A stretch of 64,000 nucleotides of DNA from Polyangiaceae bacterium (GTDB taxonomy: Bacteria; Myxococcota_A; Polyangia; Polyangiales; Polyangiaceae). Both the position numbers and the translations under genes were made by a program. Under the pieces are notes generated by a model. It saw only the letters and a program-made list of their open reading frames with translations, was not told the origin of the DNA and made no database searches. How positions within the stretch are numbered: position 1 is the stretch's first letter; each line of letters begins with the position of its first letter. Where the stretch lies: NCBI GenBank assembly GCA_023150915.1, contig JAKLKA010000012.1:28149-92148 (forward strand), read 5' to 3'. Below are positions 11,454 through 20,900 of this stretch, piece by piece.

Positions 11454-12902
11454 ATGCGCTTCCTCCACCCCGAGCACGACGAAGAGCTCGAGCTCTCCAC
11501 CGATGACGTCTTCCTGAATCCCGGCTTCTACGAGGGTACGTCCCGCCTCGAGACGGATCTTTCCCCTTCCGACTTCCCCGGCTGCTCGCACCCGATCGTG
11601 TCGGCGAACATGAACGCCGTCACCGGCAAGCGCATGGCCGAGACGATGGCCCGATTCGGTGGGCTCGGTGTGCTGCCGCAGGACATGGACATCGACACCG
11701 TCGCCCGCATCGTGGCGCACATACACTCGTCCGATCCGCGCTACGACACGGCGCTGTCCGTCTCACCACGCGCCACGTTGCGCGACGTGCAGGGCATCAT
11801 CCGCAAGCGGTCGCACGACCTGGTCGTCGTGGTCGACGACGAGCGGAGGCCGCTGGGCATCATCACCCACGCCGACCTGCGCGACCGCGACCAGTTCACG
11901 CCGGCATCGGCCATCATGTCGAAGCGCCTGGTCACCTTGCCGGTGGGGATCACGAACCGCGATGCGTTCCTGTGCATGGAAGACGCGCGCGTGAAGGCGG
12001 CGCCGGTGCTGGACGCAGACGGACGCCTGGTCGGCATCCTGGGGCGCGACGACGCCGTGCGCCTCGAGCTTCTGCGCCCGGCGCTGGGCCCGAAAGGCGA
12101 GCTGATGGTCGGTGCGGCCATCGGCATCTCGGGTGATGCGCCGGCCCTGGCCGGGCGGCTCGTCGAGCTCGGCGTTGCCGCCATCGTCGTCGACACGGCC
12201 CACGGCCACCAGCGGCGCATGCTCGAGACGCTGCGCGCGGTCTCGAGCGTCGTGGGCGGTCGCGTGCCGGTCGTCGCGGGGAACGTGTGCACTGCCGAGG
12301 GCACGCGCGCGCTGCTCGAGGCGGGCGCCGACGTGGCCAAGGTCAACGTGGGCCCCGGCGCAATGTGCACGACGCGCATGCAGACCGGCGCGGGACGCCC
12401 CACCTTCACTTCCGTGCAGGTCTGCGCGCGCGAGGCGCGGGCACTGGGCAGGCACGTGTGGGCCGACGGCGGCGTCCGCCACCCGCGTGACGTCGCGCTC
12501 TACCTCGCTGCCGGCGCGACGCGCGTCATGGTGGGTACCGCGCTCGCCGGCACGTACGAGAGCCCGGGCGACGTCAAAGAGGACAGGGACGGCGCGCTCT
12601 ACAAGGAGAACTACGGGATGGCCAGCGCACGCGCGGTGAGCGACCGCGCCGCCGATCAGGACGCCTTCGACCGGGCAAAGAAGGGGTTTTTCCGAGAGGG
12701 CATCTCCACCTCCCGCATCTACATCCGCGAAGGCCACGAGAGCGTCGGAGCCATCGTCGTGGACATGATCACCGGCGTCCAGTCGGCGTTCACCTACGCG
12801 GGGGCAAGGTCCATCGACGAGCTTTTCGCGAAGGCGGTGATCGGTGTCCAGAGCCCCGCCGGGTACCTCGAGGGCACGCCGCACGGAGCCCTCCGGCGCT
12901 AG
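11454..12902 (+). CDS. guaB1: GuaB1-family IMP dehydrogenase-related protein, probable GMP reductase
   Basis: 482 residues from ATG 11454 (MRFLHPEHDEELELSTDDVF), which fits the family N-terminus; an in-frame ATG at 11430 adds eight residues. The (beta/alpha)8 barrel is interrupted by a CBS pair (about 85-205). The catalytic loop reads GPGAMCTTRMQTGAGRP with Cys near 305, as in actinobacterial GuaB1 proteins, which act as NADPH-dependent GMP reductases and not as IMP dehydrogenases. The role would be GMP to IMP in purine salvage, tuned by nucleotides on the CBS domains. It follows the divergent vapBC module after a short gap. Confidence 0.85.
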   Translation: MRFLHPEHDEELELSTDDVFLNPGFYEGTSRLETDLSPSDFPGCSHPIVSANMNAVTGKRMAETMARFGGLGVLPQDMDIDTVARIVAHIHSSDPRYDTALSVSPRATLRDVQGIIRKRSHDLVVVVDDERRPLGIITHADLRDRDQFTPASAIMSKRLVTLPVGITNRDAFLCMEDARVKAAPVLDADGRLVGILGRDDAVRLELLRPALGPKGELMVGAAIGISGDAPALAGRLVELGVAAIVVDTAHGHQRRMLETLRAVSSVVGGRVPVVAGNVCTAEGTRALLEAGADVAKVNVGPGAMCTTRMQTGAGRPTFTSVQVCAREARALGRHVWADGGVRHPRDVALYLAAGATRVMVGTALAGTYESPGDVKEDRDGALYKENYGMASARAVSDRAADQDAFDRAKKGFFREGISTSRIYIREGHESVGAIVVDMITGVQSAFTYAGARSIDELFAKAVIGVQSPAGYLEGTPHGALRR

Positions 12903-13018
12903 CTCGATCGTGCAGCCAAAGCCCGCCGAAGCACCGTGACGCGGCAGGCGGCCAGGTCCGGAACGAGACCTGCGCCCCGCCCGTCGGGGCTGATCTCTCT
13001 CGCCGGCCCGGCCGACGA

Positions 13019-13030
13019 GTTACCGGTAAC
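13019..13030. repeat. 12-bp perfect palindrome GTTACCGGTAAC
   Basis: The sequence GTTACCGGTAAC equals its own reverse complement and lies about 100 bases before the MYXO-CTERM gene at 13134. Related half-sites (GGTAAC and GTTACC) form the inverted repeat at 17788-17823. It may be a regulator site or a remnant of a dispersed palindromic repeat. The rest of the 12,903-13,133 interval shows nothing I recognise except a good Shine-Dalgarno sequence at its end. Confidence 0.4.
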
Positions 13031-13133
13031 CCGCTGCACCGGCAACCACCTCCAACTATCAGCGATCACTCGGGTTTGCCGTGGCCCGGGGGTTGCTCTT
13101 ACCGGGCCATCTTCTGATGGAGGTGTTTGGAAA

Positions 13134-13973
13134 ATGAGATTGAGAAATGTGCTTCCGACCCTGTTCGCGTTCGGCCTCGTGCTGGCCGCGAACGAGGCGC
13201 GCGCCAGTTATCCGGCGGGCGTCTGGGTCAAGGTGAAGAAGGTGGTGTTCGAGCCCGACGCGACGACGCCCACCAAGATCCAAATCCACGGCGCTGCGAT
13301 GCTCTACGACAAGAGCACCGGCACGAGCTACGCGGGCTACAGCGAGCCGGCGTTCGGCTTCCTCTATTACAGCTGCCCAGCTGGAAAAGAGAAGACGTGC
13401 GTCAGCGAGTGGGCTGACGTCGAGAAGAACATCAAGGCGACCGACGACGTCTGCGTGGGGCTCGGTGATCAGAGCCTGCCCACCGGCACGCTGCGCGCAC
13501 CGAACGCAACGCCCGGAACACCCGATGCCTATCCGATCGCGATGGGCGTGCTCACCGGCTACACGCCGTGTCTGGCCATCGAGAAGTTCTTGAAGAGCCA
13601 GCCCGACGGCGGCACCGGTGGGAGCGGCGGCACCGGCGGCTCCGGCGGCGCCGACGGCGGGAGCACCGGAGGGTCGACCAGCACCGGAGGGTCGACCAGC
13701 ACCGGAGGGTCGGCCGGCTCGGGAAGCGGCGGCAGCGCCGGAAGCGCCGGCGGCGCCGCAGGGTCGGGAAGCGGCGGGGCCTCCAGCGGCGGGGCCTCGG
13801 CCGGCGGCGGCGCGCCGAGCGGCGGCACGTCGGGCGGTGGAGCGAAGTCGGGCGACGACTCGAGTGACGACGGCGGCTGCTCCGTCTCGGCGCCGAGCTC
13901 GGTCGCGGGCCTGGGGTGGCTGCTCGCGGGCCTGGGCGCGGTTTTCGCCCTGCGGCGAGGAAAGCGAGGCTGA
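13134..13973 (+). CDS. Secreted protein with Gly/Ser linker and MYXO-CTERM-like tail
   Basis: 279 residues from the ATG at 13134, preceded by GGAGGT nine bases upstream. The signal peptide ends near NEARA. A conserved-looking domain (25-150) of unknown function has four Cys, two of them in the stretch YYSCPAGKEKTC. After about 100 residues of Gly/Ser/Thr low complexity the tail reads GGCSVSAP, a hydrophobic helix and RRGKRG, a MYXO-CTERM-like sorting signal. It is probably displayed on the cell surface. It is followed after three bases by the desaturase fusion gene, but the different roles make a functional link uncertain. Confidence 0.8.
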   Translation: MRLRNVLPTLFAFGLVLAANEARASYPAGVWVKVKKVVFEPDATTPTKIQIHGAAMLYDKSTGTSYAGYSEPAFGFLYYSCPAGKEKTCVSEWADVEKNIKATDDVCVGLGDQSLPTGTLRAPNATPGTPDAYPIAMGVLTGYTPCLAIEKFLKSQPDGGTGGSGGTGGSGGADGGSTGGSTSTGGSTSTGGSAGSGSGGSAGSAGGAAGSGSGGASSGGASAGGGAPSGGTSGGGAKSGDDSSDDGGCSVSAPSSVAGLGWLLAGLGAVFALRRGKRG

Positions 13974-13976
13974 CCC

Positions 13977-15194
13977 ATGGCGATGCCCGCGGAGTGGTGG
14001 TCCCTCGAAAGCGCGCGTCGATCGCGCGCACTGTTCCGCCACTCCGCGCGCGACGCCTGGCTGGTCGCCGCGACGTGGGCCCAGGCCGGAGTGACGCTGC
14101 TGGCCTTCGGCGGCGCGGCCCGCAGCGAAGGCGGCTTGGTGCTCGCCGCGGCGCTGTTCGGCGTCGGCATCTGCTGGTGCTCGAACACCGTGTCGCACAA
14201 CCATCTGCACAACGCGCTGTTCACGTCGAGAACGCTCAATCGTGCCTTCGATCTGTGGCTGACCCTGCTGGTGGGCGTGCCGCAGTCCCTGTGGAAGGCG
14301 CGTCACCTGTGGCACCACGCCGGCGAGCCCGCGGGCGCGCGGCTGTCCGCCAAGCGGCACGAGCTCTGGGCGATCGGGGCGCTCTGGGCAGTGCTGTTGG
14401 CGGTGGCGCCCAAGGTGTTCCTGTTCGCCTACGTGCCGGGTTACCTGCTGGGCCTTGCGCTCTGTCGCCTGCAAGGCAGCATGGAGCACGCGCGCGCCGA
14501 GTCTCCCGAAGCGGGCGTCAGCCACTACGGGCGCCTCTACAACTTCTTCTGGTTCAACGACGGCCATCACGCCGAGCATCACCAGTTCCCGAGCGAGCAC
14601 TGGACGCGCCTGCCCGCGCGGCGCGCCGAGGTGGCCTTCGCCGAGAGCGCACTGCCGCCGCACCTGCGCTGGCTCGAGCGCGCCACGATGGGCGAGCTCA
14701 AGGGCCTGTTTTTGTGCGCCCTGGAGCGGATCGCGCTGGGCTCGTTCGCGCTGCAACGCTTCATGCTGTGGACCCACGCCCGGGCCATGGCGCCGCTGGT
14801 TCTGGCCTTGCCCCGGCGGCCGGTGCGGGTGGCGATCGTCGGCGGCGGGCTCTTCCCGCGAAGTCTGCTGGTGCTGGCGAAGCTCTTGCCCGAGGCACGC
14901 TTCGAGGTGGTCGATCGCTCGGTCAGCAGCGTGTCGTGCGCCGTCGACTTCTTGAAGCGCCACGGCTTCCCGCTCCAGCGCGTGCGCTTTCGCATCGAGA
15001 GCTTCGACCCGCAGCGCCACGCGGACCACGATCTGATCGTCACGCCCCTGGGCTTCGTCGGCCAGGAAGAGACGCTGTGCGAGGCCGCGCGCCGCACCAG
15101 CATCTTGCGCCACGACTGGCTGTGGGTACGCCCCGGCGGCACGTCGCGCGTCGTCTCGTGGCTGCTGCTCAAGCGGGTGACCCTGGTGCCATGA
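13977..15194 (+). CDS. Fatty acid desaturase/hydroxylase fused to a Rossmann (methyltransferase-like) domain
   Basis: 405 residues in two parts. The membrane desaturase part (1-270) carries three His boxes: H74xxxH78, H110xxHH114 and H198xxHH202, which would hold a di-iron centre. The C-terminal part (283-405) begins VRVAIVGGGLFPRS with acidic D313 after the second strand, a SAM- or nucleotide-binding Rossmann pattern like that of class I or nicotianamine-synthase-like methyltransferases. The stop overlaps the start of phosphatidylserine decarboxylase (ATGA), so both likely modify membrane lipids. A role on phosphatidylethanolamine or its acyl/alkenyl chains is inference. The fusion itself is unusual. 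Confidence 0.8.
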   Translation: MAMPAEWWSLESARRSRALFRHSARDAWLVAATWAQAGVTLLAFGGAARSEGGLVLAAALFGVGICWCSNTVSHNHLHNALFTSRTLNRAFDLWLTLLVGVPQSLWKARHLWHHAGEPAGARLSAKRHELWAIGALWAVLLAVAPKVFLFAYVPGYLLGLALCRLQGSMEHARAESPEAGVSHYGRLYNFFWFNDGHHAEHHQFPSEHWTRLPARRAEVAFAESALPPHLRWLERATMGELKGLFLCALERIALGSFALQRFMLWTHARAMAPLVLALPRRPVRVAIVGGGLFPRSLLVLAKLLPEARFEVVDRSVSSVSCAVDFLKRHGFPLQRVRFRIESFDPQRHADHDLIVTPLGFVGQEETLCEAARRTSILRHDWLWVRPGGTSRVVSWLLLKRVTLVP

Positions 15195-16018
15195 CCGCCC
15201 TGCACCGCACCGAGGCGTTCCTGCGCTGCTACGCGTTCTTGCCGCACCGCCTGCTGAACCGGGCCACGCAGGCGGTGACCTCTGCCCAGCGACCCGCGTG
15301 GGCGGTGGATCGCGCCGTGGACTACTGGGCGCGGCGCGACGGAATCGATCGCAGCGAGTTCGAGGCGCGCCGCTTCACCTCGCTGGACGACTTCTTCCTG
15401 CGCCGCCTGGCGCCCGGTGCGCGCCCCCTCGAGCCCGGCTTCGTGGCGCCCTGCGACGGGAACCTGATCGCGTCCGGCGCCATCGATCTGCGCCGCCCGA
15501 TGGTGGTCAAGCAGCAGCGATTGAGCGTCGATCGCGTGGTCAGCGGCGGGGTCTACGACCAGGACTTGTCGGACTTCGACGGCGGCACGTACGCGGTCAT
15601 CTTCCTCACGCCGCGCGGCTACCACCGGGTGCACATGCCGGTGGCGGGCACGCTCGAGTCGGTGCGCTGGATCCCGGGGCGGTACTTCCCCCAGAACGAG
15701 GACGCGCTGCGGGTGGTCCCGCGGGTCTACGAGCGCAACGAGCGCGCCACGCTCTCGTGTCGTGACGCGCAGGGGCGCCGGTTCTTGATGGTGATGGTGG
15801 GCGCCAGCTTGATCGGTGGCATCCATCTCGAGGGCGCCTTGCGCCGTGAGTGGGCCCAGACCAAGCCGCACGCGCTGGGTCGCACGCTGCAACGCGGCGA
15901 CGAGGTCGGGCACTTTGCCTTCGGCTCGACGGTGGTCGTGCTCTTGCCGCGGGGCTACGCCTCGGGTGTGATCGGGCGCCCCGAGGTGCGGATGGGGCAG
16001 ACGCTGCTGCACTCGTGA
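15191..16018 (+). CDS. psd: Phosphatidylserine decarboxylase
   Basis: 275 residues from an ATG overlapping the upstream stop (ATGA). The enzyme converts phosphatidylserine to phosphatidylethanolamine at the inner membrane using a pyruvoyl group made by self-cleavage. The cleavage motif is FGST (244-247, Ser246; usually LGST), and the charge-relay residues are visible as Asp in CDG (88-90) and His in YHRVHMP (144-150). Its length fits the proenzyme. Coupling to a desaturase-Rossmann fusion suggests a dedicated lipid-modification operon and not a stand-alone housekeeping copy. Confidence 0.92.
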   Translation: MTALHRTEAFLRCYAFLPHRLLNRATQAVTSAQRPAWAVDRAVDYWARRDGIDRSEFEARRFTSLDDFFLRRLAPGARPLEPGFVAPCDGNLIASGAIDLRRPMVVKQQRLSVDRVVSGGVYDQDLSDFDGGTYAVIFLTPRGYHRVHMPVAGTLESVRWIPGRYFPQNEDALRVVPRVYERNERATLSCRDAQGRRFLMVMVGASLIGGIHLEGALRREWAQTKPHALGRTLQRGDEVGHFAFGSTVVVLLPRGYASGVIGRPEVRMGQTLLHS

Positions 16019-16045
16019 CGTGGGCGCTGCCCGTGCCCCGAGACG

Positions 16046-17851
16046 TCACGGCCCCAGAGCCGCCCGCCGCGACGCCGACCACGCGAGCAGGTGCGCACGA
16101 TAGCGCTCGGCGCGCTCCGGGTGGGACCGGGCCAGGTCGTGCTGCTCGCCCGGATCGCTGGCCAGGTCGAACAGCCGGGTGCGATCGTGCTCACTGGAAT
16201 ACACGGCCTTGAACCGACCCTGCCTCAGACCCAAGAGCAGCGGCCCGTGATCGGTGAAGAAGCGCGCCACGCGGGGTTCGGGCGCGAGCAGCGAGCGGCC
16301 TTCGTGCCGCGGATCGGGCGCCAAGCCGAGCAGGGCCAGCGTGGTCGGCCCAAGGTCGATGGTGCTGGCGATCTGCGGCACGCGCACTCTCCCCACGGTG
16401 AGGCCGGGGGCGCTCACGATCAGCGGCACGCGCACGTTCTCGTCGAACAGCTGAAGGGTGTGCGCGAAGTTGCCCTCGTGCTGCCCGAAAGCTTCGCCGT
16501 GGTCGCCGACGATCACGTACAGCGTGCGCTCGTGCAGTCCGCGTGCGCGAAGGCCGTCGATCAGCGCGCCGAAGGCGGCGTCGCCGGCGAAGAGATCGTT
16601 CAGATAGTGTTCCTTCTCGCTCTTCGCCGGGAACGGGCGCGGGCCGTCGCCGGGTGACTTGTACGGGTGGTGGCCAGAAATGGGCGAGTACACCGCGAAG
16701 AAGCGCTGGCCGCCCAGCTGATCCACGTGACTCAGCAGGCGCTGCACGGTCGAGGCGTCGTCGGTGCCGAAGCTCGAGGCGTGTCTGCCTCCGATGGTCT
16801 CCGCGTCGTACGCCGCGTCGAACCCGCGGCCGTCGACGATGCCTTGCATGCCCAGGTAGCGGAAGCGCCCGGAGTGGAAGAACGCGCGGTGGTAGCCGGC
16901 AGAAGCCAGCGAGCTTGCCACCGAGCCGCAGGGCGCGACGTAGTCCTTCGCGGTGGTCTGGGCGGCGGGCGACGCGCCGCACAGCATGGACCAGAGCCCC
17001 TTGATGCTCTCGGGGTAGGCGCTGTACGCCGCGTCGAACACCAGCGCGTCGCGGCTCACGCGGGTGAGATGCGGCGTCGGATCCTGCGCTGCGCCGTAGG
17101 CGCCCAGGTACTGGGCCGCGGTCGACTCGAGGATGACCCAGACCACGTTGCGGCCCCTGGCCGCGCCGGCGAACTGTGCCAGATCCAGCGCCGGCCCCTC
17201 GGGCGGAAGCGCGCTCACCGACTGGACCCGGGGCGCCGGCGCGAGGCGCGCAAGCGCGGTGCTGCCGAGCGCGAAGGCCGCGTTGCGGTGCAGGCCCAGC
17301 GTCTCGACACGAGCCGCAGCCCGCGAGCCCCCGAGCCCCACGACCAGCAGCGCAACGCCGACGGCCGCCGCGCGCCGCAGCGTGATGAAAGAGCGGATCC
17401 GCGTGGTCGCCGCGGCCACGAGCACCACGAACGCCATGGCGCCCAGGTTCGATGCCGTGACGTGCAGTGCAATCGAGTCGCTGAGCGCGCCCCCGGTCGC
17501 GCCGATCATCGAGATGGTGAGCGGTGTCGAGAACACCCGTGCCACGGCCACGTTGAACGCGCCGTAGACGATCAAGAGCCACGCCAGCCCCCAGAGCCCC
17601 CGCGGAGTGCGGCGAGCAAGGGCAAGCTCCGCGAGCAGGAAGGCGGCCACCACCAGCGCGTCTTGGTGGAGCATCGCGAGCGGCGCGAGGGCGTCGAGCA
17701 GGCTGGCGCCCCCGCCGTCGGCCACCCGCAGCACGACCAGGCAAAGCTTGCAGGCGGTCAGGCCGGCGGCCAGGGCCAGGCTGCGACTCACTGGTAACTC
17801 GGTGTCCGGCCGGTTACCGGTGACTCGAAACCATCCGTCGCTGTAGTCCAT
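16046..17851 (-). CDS. LtaS/sulfatase-fold membrane phosphatase or phosphotransferase
   Basis: 601 residues from the ATG giving MDYSDGWFRV; the longer open frame upstream lacks protein character. About five membrane helices (25-180) precede an alkaline-phosphatase-superfamily domain (232-590). The likely nucleophile is Thr244 in ILEST, and metal ligands include D450-H451 in VGDHGEAFGQHEG. There is no CxPxR, so it is not a formylglycine sulfatase. The layout matches lipoteichoic-acid-synthase-like or phosphoethanolamine-transferase-like enzymes that move phospho-groups outside the inner membrane. In a Gram-negative myxobacterium it may decorate lipids or glycans. An inverted repeat lies inside its first 21 codons. 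Confidence 0.85.
   Translation of the reverse strand: MDYSDGWFRVTGNRPDTELPVSRSLALAAGLTACKLCLVVLRVADGGGASLLDALAPLAMLHQDALVVAAFLLAELALARRTPRGLWGLAWLLIVYGAFNVAVARVFSTPLTISMIGATGGALSDSIALHVTASNLGAMAFVVLVAAATTRIRSFITLRRAAAVGVALLVVGLGGSRAAARVETLGLHRNAAFALGSTALARLAPAPRVQSVSALPPEGPALDLAQFAGAARGRNVVWVILESTAAQYLGAYGAAQDPTPHLTRVSRDALVFDAAYSAYPESIKGLWSMLCGASPAAQTTAKDYVAPCGSVASSLASAGYHRAFFHSGRFRYLGMQGIVDGRGFDAAYDAETIGGRHASSFGTDDASTVQRLLSHVDQLGGQRFFAVYSPISGHHPYKSPGDGPRPFPAKSEKEHYLNDLFAGDAAFGALIDGLRARGLHERTLYVIVGDHGEAFGQHEGNFAHTLQLFDENVRVPLIVSAPGLTVGRVRVPQIASTIDLGPTTLALLGLAPDPRHEGRSLLAPEPRVARFFTDHGPLLLGLRQGRFKAVYSSEHDRTRLFDLASDPGEQHDLARSHPERAERYRAHLLAWSASRRAALGP
17788..17823. repeat. Inverted repeat inside the 5' end of the sulfatase-fold gene
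   Basis: The arms TCACTGGTAAC (17788-17798) and GTTACCGGTGA (17813-17823) pair at 10 of 11 positions around a 14-base loop. The core half-sites are the same as in the palindrome at 13019-13030. It lies in codons 10-21, just before the membrane segments, where extra residues are tolerated; this suggests an inserted dispersed repeat or a binding site. Confidence 0.4.
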
Positions 17852-17914
17852 CGTTTTGCTGCTTTTTTTCGGGGTGGATCGCCCCCTGCTTTCAAGGACC
17901 GTACCCTCCACGCC

Positions 17915-20900
17915 ATGAGCCTCTTCGCGCACCCCCGCTACCAGCCTGGACCCGTCCTGGGGCGGGGTGGCCAGGCCGTGGTGCTGCGGGTCACCGATCG
18001 CGAAGCGCCCGCGCGCGCGCTGGTGGCCAAGCTCTGGCAACCCGGCGCCTTCGACGAAGCGCTGCTGCGCGGCGAGTTCGCGCTGCTCTCGCGCCTGCAT
18101 GTGCCGGGCCTGGTGCGCGCGCACGATCTGGGTCGCGACGAACGGACCGGCGCGCCGTTCTTGGTCGAAGACTTCATCGACGGACCGGACGCGCGCGCGT
18201 GGTTGGCCAAGGCCGCCAGCGATCGCGCCCGCTCGGAGCGGCTGGCCCGTGTGCTGGGCGAGGTCACCGCCACCCTGGCGGTGCTCCACGACAGCGGCTT
18301 CTTGCACGGCGACCTCAAGCCCGCTCACGTGCGCGTGCCCGACGACGGGCGCGCCACCCTGCTGGATCTGGGCGCGGCGGTGGCGCGGGCTCGGGCCGAT
18401 CTCGGACCACATGCCGTGACGCCGGGCTACACCGCCCCCGAGCTGCAGGCCGGCGCGCGCCCCAGCCCGCGCACCGATCTGTTCGCCCTGGGTGCGCTGG
18501 CGCTGTGCGCGGCCACGGGGAAGTCGCCCGAGACCACGCAGCCGGTACGCGAGCTAGCGCCGTGGCTGCCGCCCAGCCTGGGCGACCTGATCGATCGGCT
18601 GCGCGCCGGCCACCCGGAAGATCGCCCGGCCGGCGCCCGCGAGGTGCTGGCGCTGCTGGGCCAGAGGGTGGCGAGCGGCGCCCCGCGCCCGGTGCGTTCG
18701 CTGCGCAGCGGCTCGGCTGAGCGCTCGGTGCGCGAGGCCCAGCTCGCCGAGCTCGATCTCCTTGCCCCGGGTGTGACCTACCTGACGGGCGCTGCCGGCA
18801 TGGGCAAGAGCCACCTGCTCTCGGAGTGGGTGACGCGGGCGCTTCTGGCGGGAAAAGCAGCTCGGTGGCTGCGGTTTCCCCAGGTCGACGCGGGCGCCTT
18901 GTCGCAGTTGATCGCGTGGCTGCGCGGCTCCGAGCACGCACGCCCCTTCGCGCCCGGGCCGTTATCGCTGGCCCTCGACGACGTCCACTCTGCACCGTCC
19001 GAAGTGCGCGTCGCGCTCGAGGCCTTTCGCTGTCGGCGACGCGACCCGGACGACGTCACGCTGATCGCTGCGTTGCGCTCCGCGCCCGGCGATGCCCCCA
19101 GCGTGGCGCTGGGGCCCTTGGATCTGCTGGGCGTGCGCGGGCTGTGCGCAGAGCTGGGCGTCGAGACCCAGCGCGCGGAAGAGCTCTTCAAGGCGAGCGA
19201 AGGCAGCCCCGGGTTCGTGGCTGCCCTGGCGGGCAAGGCCCCGCTCACGGGCGCGGCGGTGCTGGCGCGCGCGAAGCAGCTGAGCGCCGACGCGGCCAAG
19301 GCGCTGGGCGCGTTGGCGGCGGTCGGTGGCAGCGCCAGCGATTCGCTGCTGGGCGCGCTGTTCGGCGAGCAGCGCTCGCCCCGCGCCTGCGCCGAGCTGG
19401 CGGCGGCCGGGTTGGTCGAGCGCCGATCGGGCTCGGTGTGGGCGCTGGCGCACGCCGAGATCCGTGACGATCTCGCCGGCGCCCTCGCCACCTTCGACCT
19501 GGTCGAAGCGGTGGCCGGCGTGGCCCTTGGCTCGCGCGCTCCCCTTGGCCCCGCGCAGCTCTTGTCACTGGCGCGTTCGCCCGCACCGCCCAGCACGCGC
19601 GCCGAGCTGCTGACGCTCGCTGCAGAGCGAGCGCGAGCAACCGGGCTGCGCTCGATCGAGACCGAGGCGCTGCTCGACCTGGCCGCCGATCCCGCGACAC
19701 GCACGCCCGAGGTGCTGACCGCCCTCGACCGATCCACGCGGGGCGGCGGGAGCGCCGGGCTCCACCCCGAGCTGATCGAGTGGCTGGAGACGTGCCCCCC
19801 GCTCGGCGTTCTGGCGCAACGGCGGCGCGCCGAGCAGACGGCGCGCTCGGGGGATCACGCGCGGGCCGCGGAGCTGGCAGAGCGCGCACTGGCGCTCGCC
19901 GAGTCGCCTTCCGACCAGGTGCTGGCCCTCTCGACCTTGGCCTCGACCGCGCTCTATCGCGCCGACTGGACGAGCGCCGAGGCTGCGCTGTCGCGAGCCA
20001 CGGCGGCGCTCGGCACCGCCGCGATCGACGACACGGAAGAGCTGGCGCGCCTCGACCACAACCGCGGCGTGGTCGCGCTGTATCGAGGGCGACTGGACGA
20101 GGCGCGCGACGCGTTCGAGCGATCACTGCGCGCCAAGCGCGCCATGGGTGATCGCGGCGGCACCTGGGCGTGCCTGCTGAACCTGGCGCTGGCACAAGGG
20201 CAGCTGGGCCAGTTCGCGCCCGCCGAAGAGGCGCTGGTGGAGGCGGTTGCGACCTGTCGCGCGCTGGGGCAACTGTCGGGCGCGGGCTGGTGCCTGGCTG
20301 CGCTCGCCGACGTGGCGCTGCGGCGCGGGGACCCTGTGGCGGCCGAGCGCTGGGTGGCCGAGGCCGAGCACCTGGGCGACGTGGTGCCGAAGCCGGTGCA
20401 CGCCGATCTGGCGCTGCTGCGCAGCGAGCTGGCGCTGACAGCAGGCGACGGGCAGCGGGCCCTGGGCGCGCTCGCGGCCGTGGACCCCGACCTCTTGGCT
20501 CAGGACCCCTTGCTCGACGCGCGCGCTCTGACGCTGCGTGCGCGAGCACACCTGTGCACGCTCCCGGCCGATCGCAAGCTTGCCGCGCGCACCGCCGTGC
20601 GGGCCGCGCGCCGCGCGCGACGCGCGGGCTTGCCGGAGCCCGAACGACGCGCGCTCGGGGTTTTCTCCGCGGCGCGACGCCGCTTCACTTCGGCGCCACC
20701 CACCAGCTACGCTCGCGCCCCGGTGGCAGGGGACGAACAGCTCTGGGCCTTCTTGGCCACGGCCAGCACGGCGGAGAGCCGCGAGGCGGCCGTGCTCTCG
20801 CTGTGTCGCTGGGTGGTCGAGGCCAGCGGCGCCGAGCGCGCGTTCGTGTTCTCCGGCGGCCAAGGCTTCGGGGTCGACGTCGACGGGGTGCCCATCCCCG

